Source of the DNA: JBBKWG01 sp037968835 | Lineage (GTDB): Bacteria > Pseudomonadota > Alphaproteobacteria > Rhodobacterales > Rhodobacteraceae | Reading direction: 5' to 3' | DNA length: 5,341 nucleotides | Assembly: GCA_037968835.1 (NCBI GenBank) | Contig: JBBKWG010000269.1 | Span: 1-5,341, forward strand | In this document: positions 4,986 through 5,341 of the stretch, piece by piece | Layout: the number at the start of each line of letters is the position of its first letter | Numbering within the stretch: position 1 is the stretch's first letter | The notes under the pieces: generated by a model | Told to the model about the DNA's origin: nothing | What the model saw: only the letters and a program-made list of their open reading frames with translations | Databases searched by the model: none | Translations under genes and position numbers: made by a program

Positions 4986-5341
4986 GCCGCGCCCTCCAGC
5001 AACAGCAATTCGACGGCGACCTGGCGCGCGAGCCCCTCAAGGCCGATGGCGCGGAACAGCCGCAGGGCGTCGGCAACCGCGTCTGGATCGCCGGCGGAGC
5101 CTTCCGAGACCATCGCAATCGCCATCAGCAAAGCCTCGCCCGGACGCCCGTCCTGCAGGAAATCGCGGAACCTGTCGCCGGGACCATAGGCCGAAAGGCC
5201 GCGCCGGATCGCCTGTCCCAGCATGTCGCCGGGGGGCACATTGGTCTTGTTGCCCTCGGCCACGGACAGCAGAAACTGATCTTCGCGGCGGGGGCTCGCG
5301 AACCGCTTGGCCAGATCGACCTTTCCGGCCAGAAGCGAAAT
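4982..5341 (-). CDS. 3' end of an uncharacterised alpha-helical protein upstream of xerD (partial, cut by right edge)
   Basis: The frame is open from the right edge to a TGA at 4982-4984, giving 119 residues. A possible GTG start at 5263 would make a 93-residue protein, but the frame continues upstream with equally protein-like sequence (ISLLAGKVDLAKRFASPRRE) and no ribosome-binding site is evident before that GTG, so I read this as the C-terminus of a longer gene. The visible part is predicted to be mostly helical with Ala/Leu-rich repeats such as PGEALLMAIAMVSEGSAGD and DALRLFRAIGLEGLARQVAV, resembling an alpha-solenoid (TPR-like) end. No catalytic motif is visible and I do not recognise the family with certainty; alphaproteobacterial genes next to xerD are sometimes labelled antifreeze glycopeptide-like polyproteins, which says nothing about function. 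Its 4-base overlap with xerD suggests one operon. Confidence 0.7.
   Translation of the reverse strand: MSLLAGKVDLAKRFASPRREDQFLLSVAEGNKTNVPPGDMLGQAIRRGLSAYGPGDRFRDFLQDGRPGEALLMAIAMVSEGSAGDPDAVADALRLFRAIGLEGLARQVAVELLLLEGAA
4992..4997 (-). promoter_or_regulatory. Shine-Dalgarno of xerD inside the upstream gene
   Basis: On the - strand GGAGGG lies six bases before the xerD ATG (4985) and within the last codons of the upstream gene. It fixes the xerD start and, with the ATGA overlap, points to translational coupling. Confidence 0.65.

Noticed and set aside
4183..5118. 311-residue open frame on the - strand
   Set aside because: It overlaps xerD in another frame, is rich in Arg/Pro/Ala, and has no family resemblance; xerD has all catalytic residues.

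Overview
The window looks like chromosomal DNA from a high-GC alphaproteobacterium, most likely Rhodobacterales (Rhodobacter/Roseobacter type). The reasons are the strong G/C bias at third codon positions, a ferredoxin almost identical in layout to Rhodobacter capsulatus FdVI, an SOS box of the alphaproteobacterial form GTTC-N7-GTTC, and an alphaproteobacterial-style XerD. No RNA gene, insertion sequence, CRISPR array or phage gene was seen. The genus call is an inference from remembered homologues; no search was run.

Left part (1-745): the 3' end of an unidentified + strand gene stops at 135 and is followed by a 14-bp hairpin (156-194). Facing it on the - strand is a 124-residue ORF (628-254) that is the C-terminal OB-fold end of the SOS mutagenesis polymerase DnaE2/ImuC, without any polymerase body. 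A perfect LexA box (631-645) lies two bases upstream of its ATG and overlaps a plausible -10 element. This is the most unusual part of the window: either the scar of an internal deletion in an imuA-imuB-dnaE2 cassette, or a DNA-damage-inducible OB-fold mini-gene.

Middle (746-3248): an FdVI-type [2Fe-2S] ferredoxin (fdxE) overlaps by one base (TGATG) a gene for an exported protein with two FG-GAP/VCBS-type calcium loops, so the two form a likely translationally coupled operon. Convergent to it is a CNNM/CorB-type membrane protein (DUF21, two CBS domains, CorC_HlyC domain). Its probable sigma-70 promoter lies in an 80-bp divergent region shared with the next gene.

Right part (3249-5341): a + strand metallophosphoesterase-fold protein with a strikingly altered metal site ends convergently with xerD, a complete tyrosine recombinase that resolves chromosome dimers at dif. 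xerD overlaps (ATGA) the 3' end of an upstream gene that runs off the right edge. Apart from the fdxE pair and the xerD pair, the genes look like independent housekeeping units. Non-coding stretches are all shorter than 120 bases.
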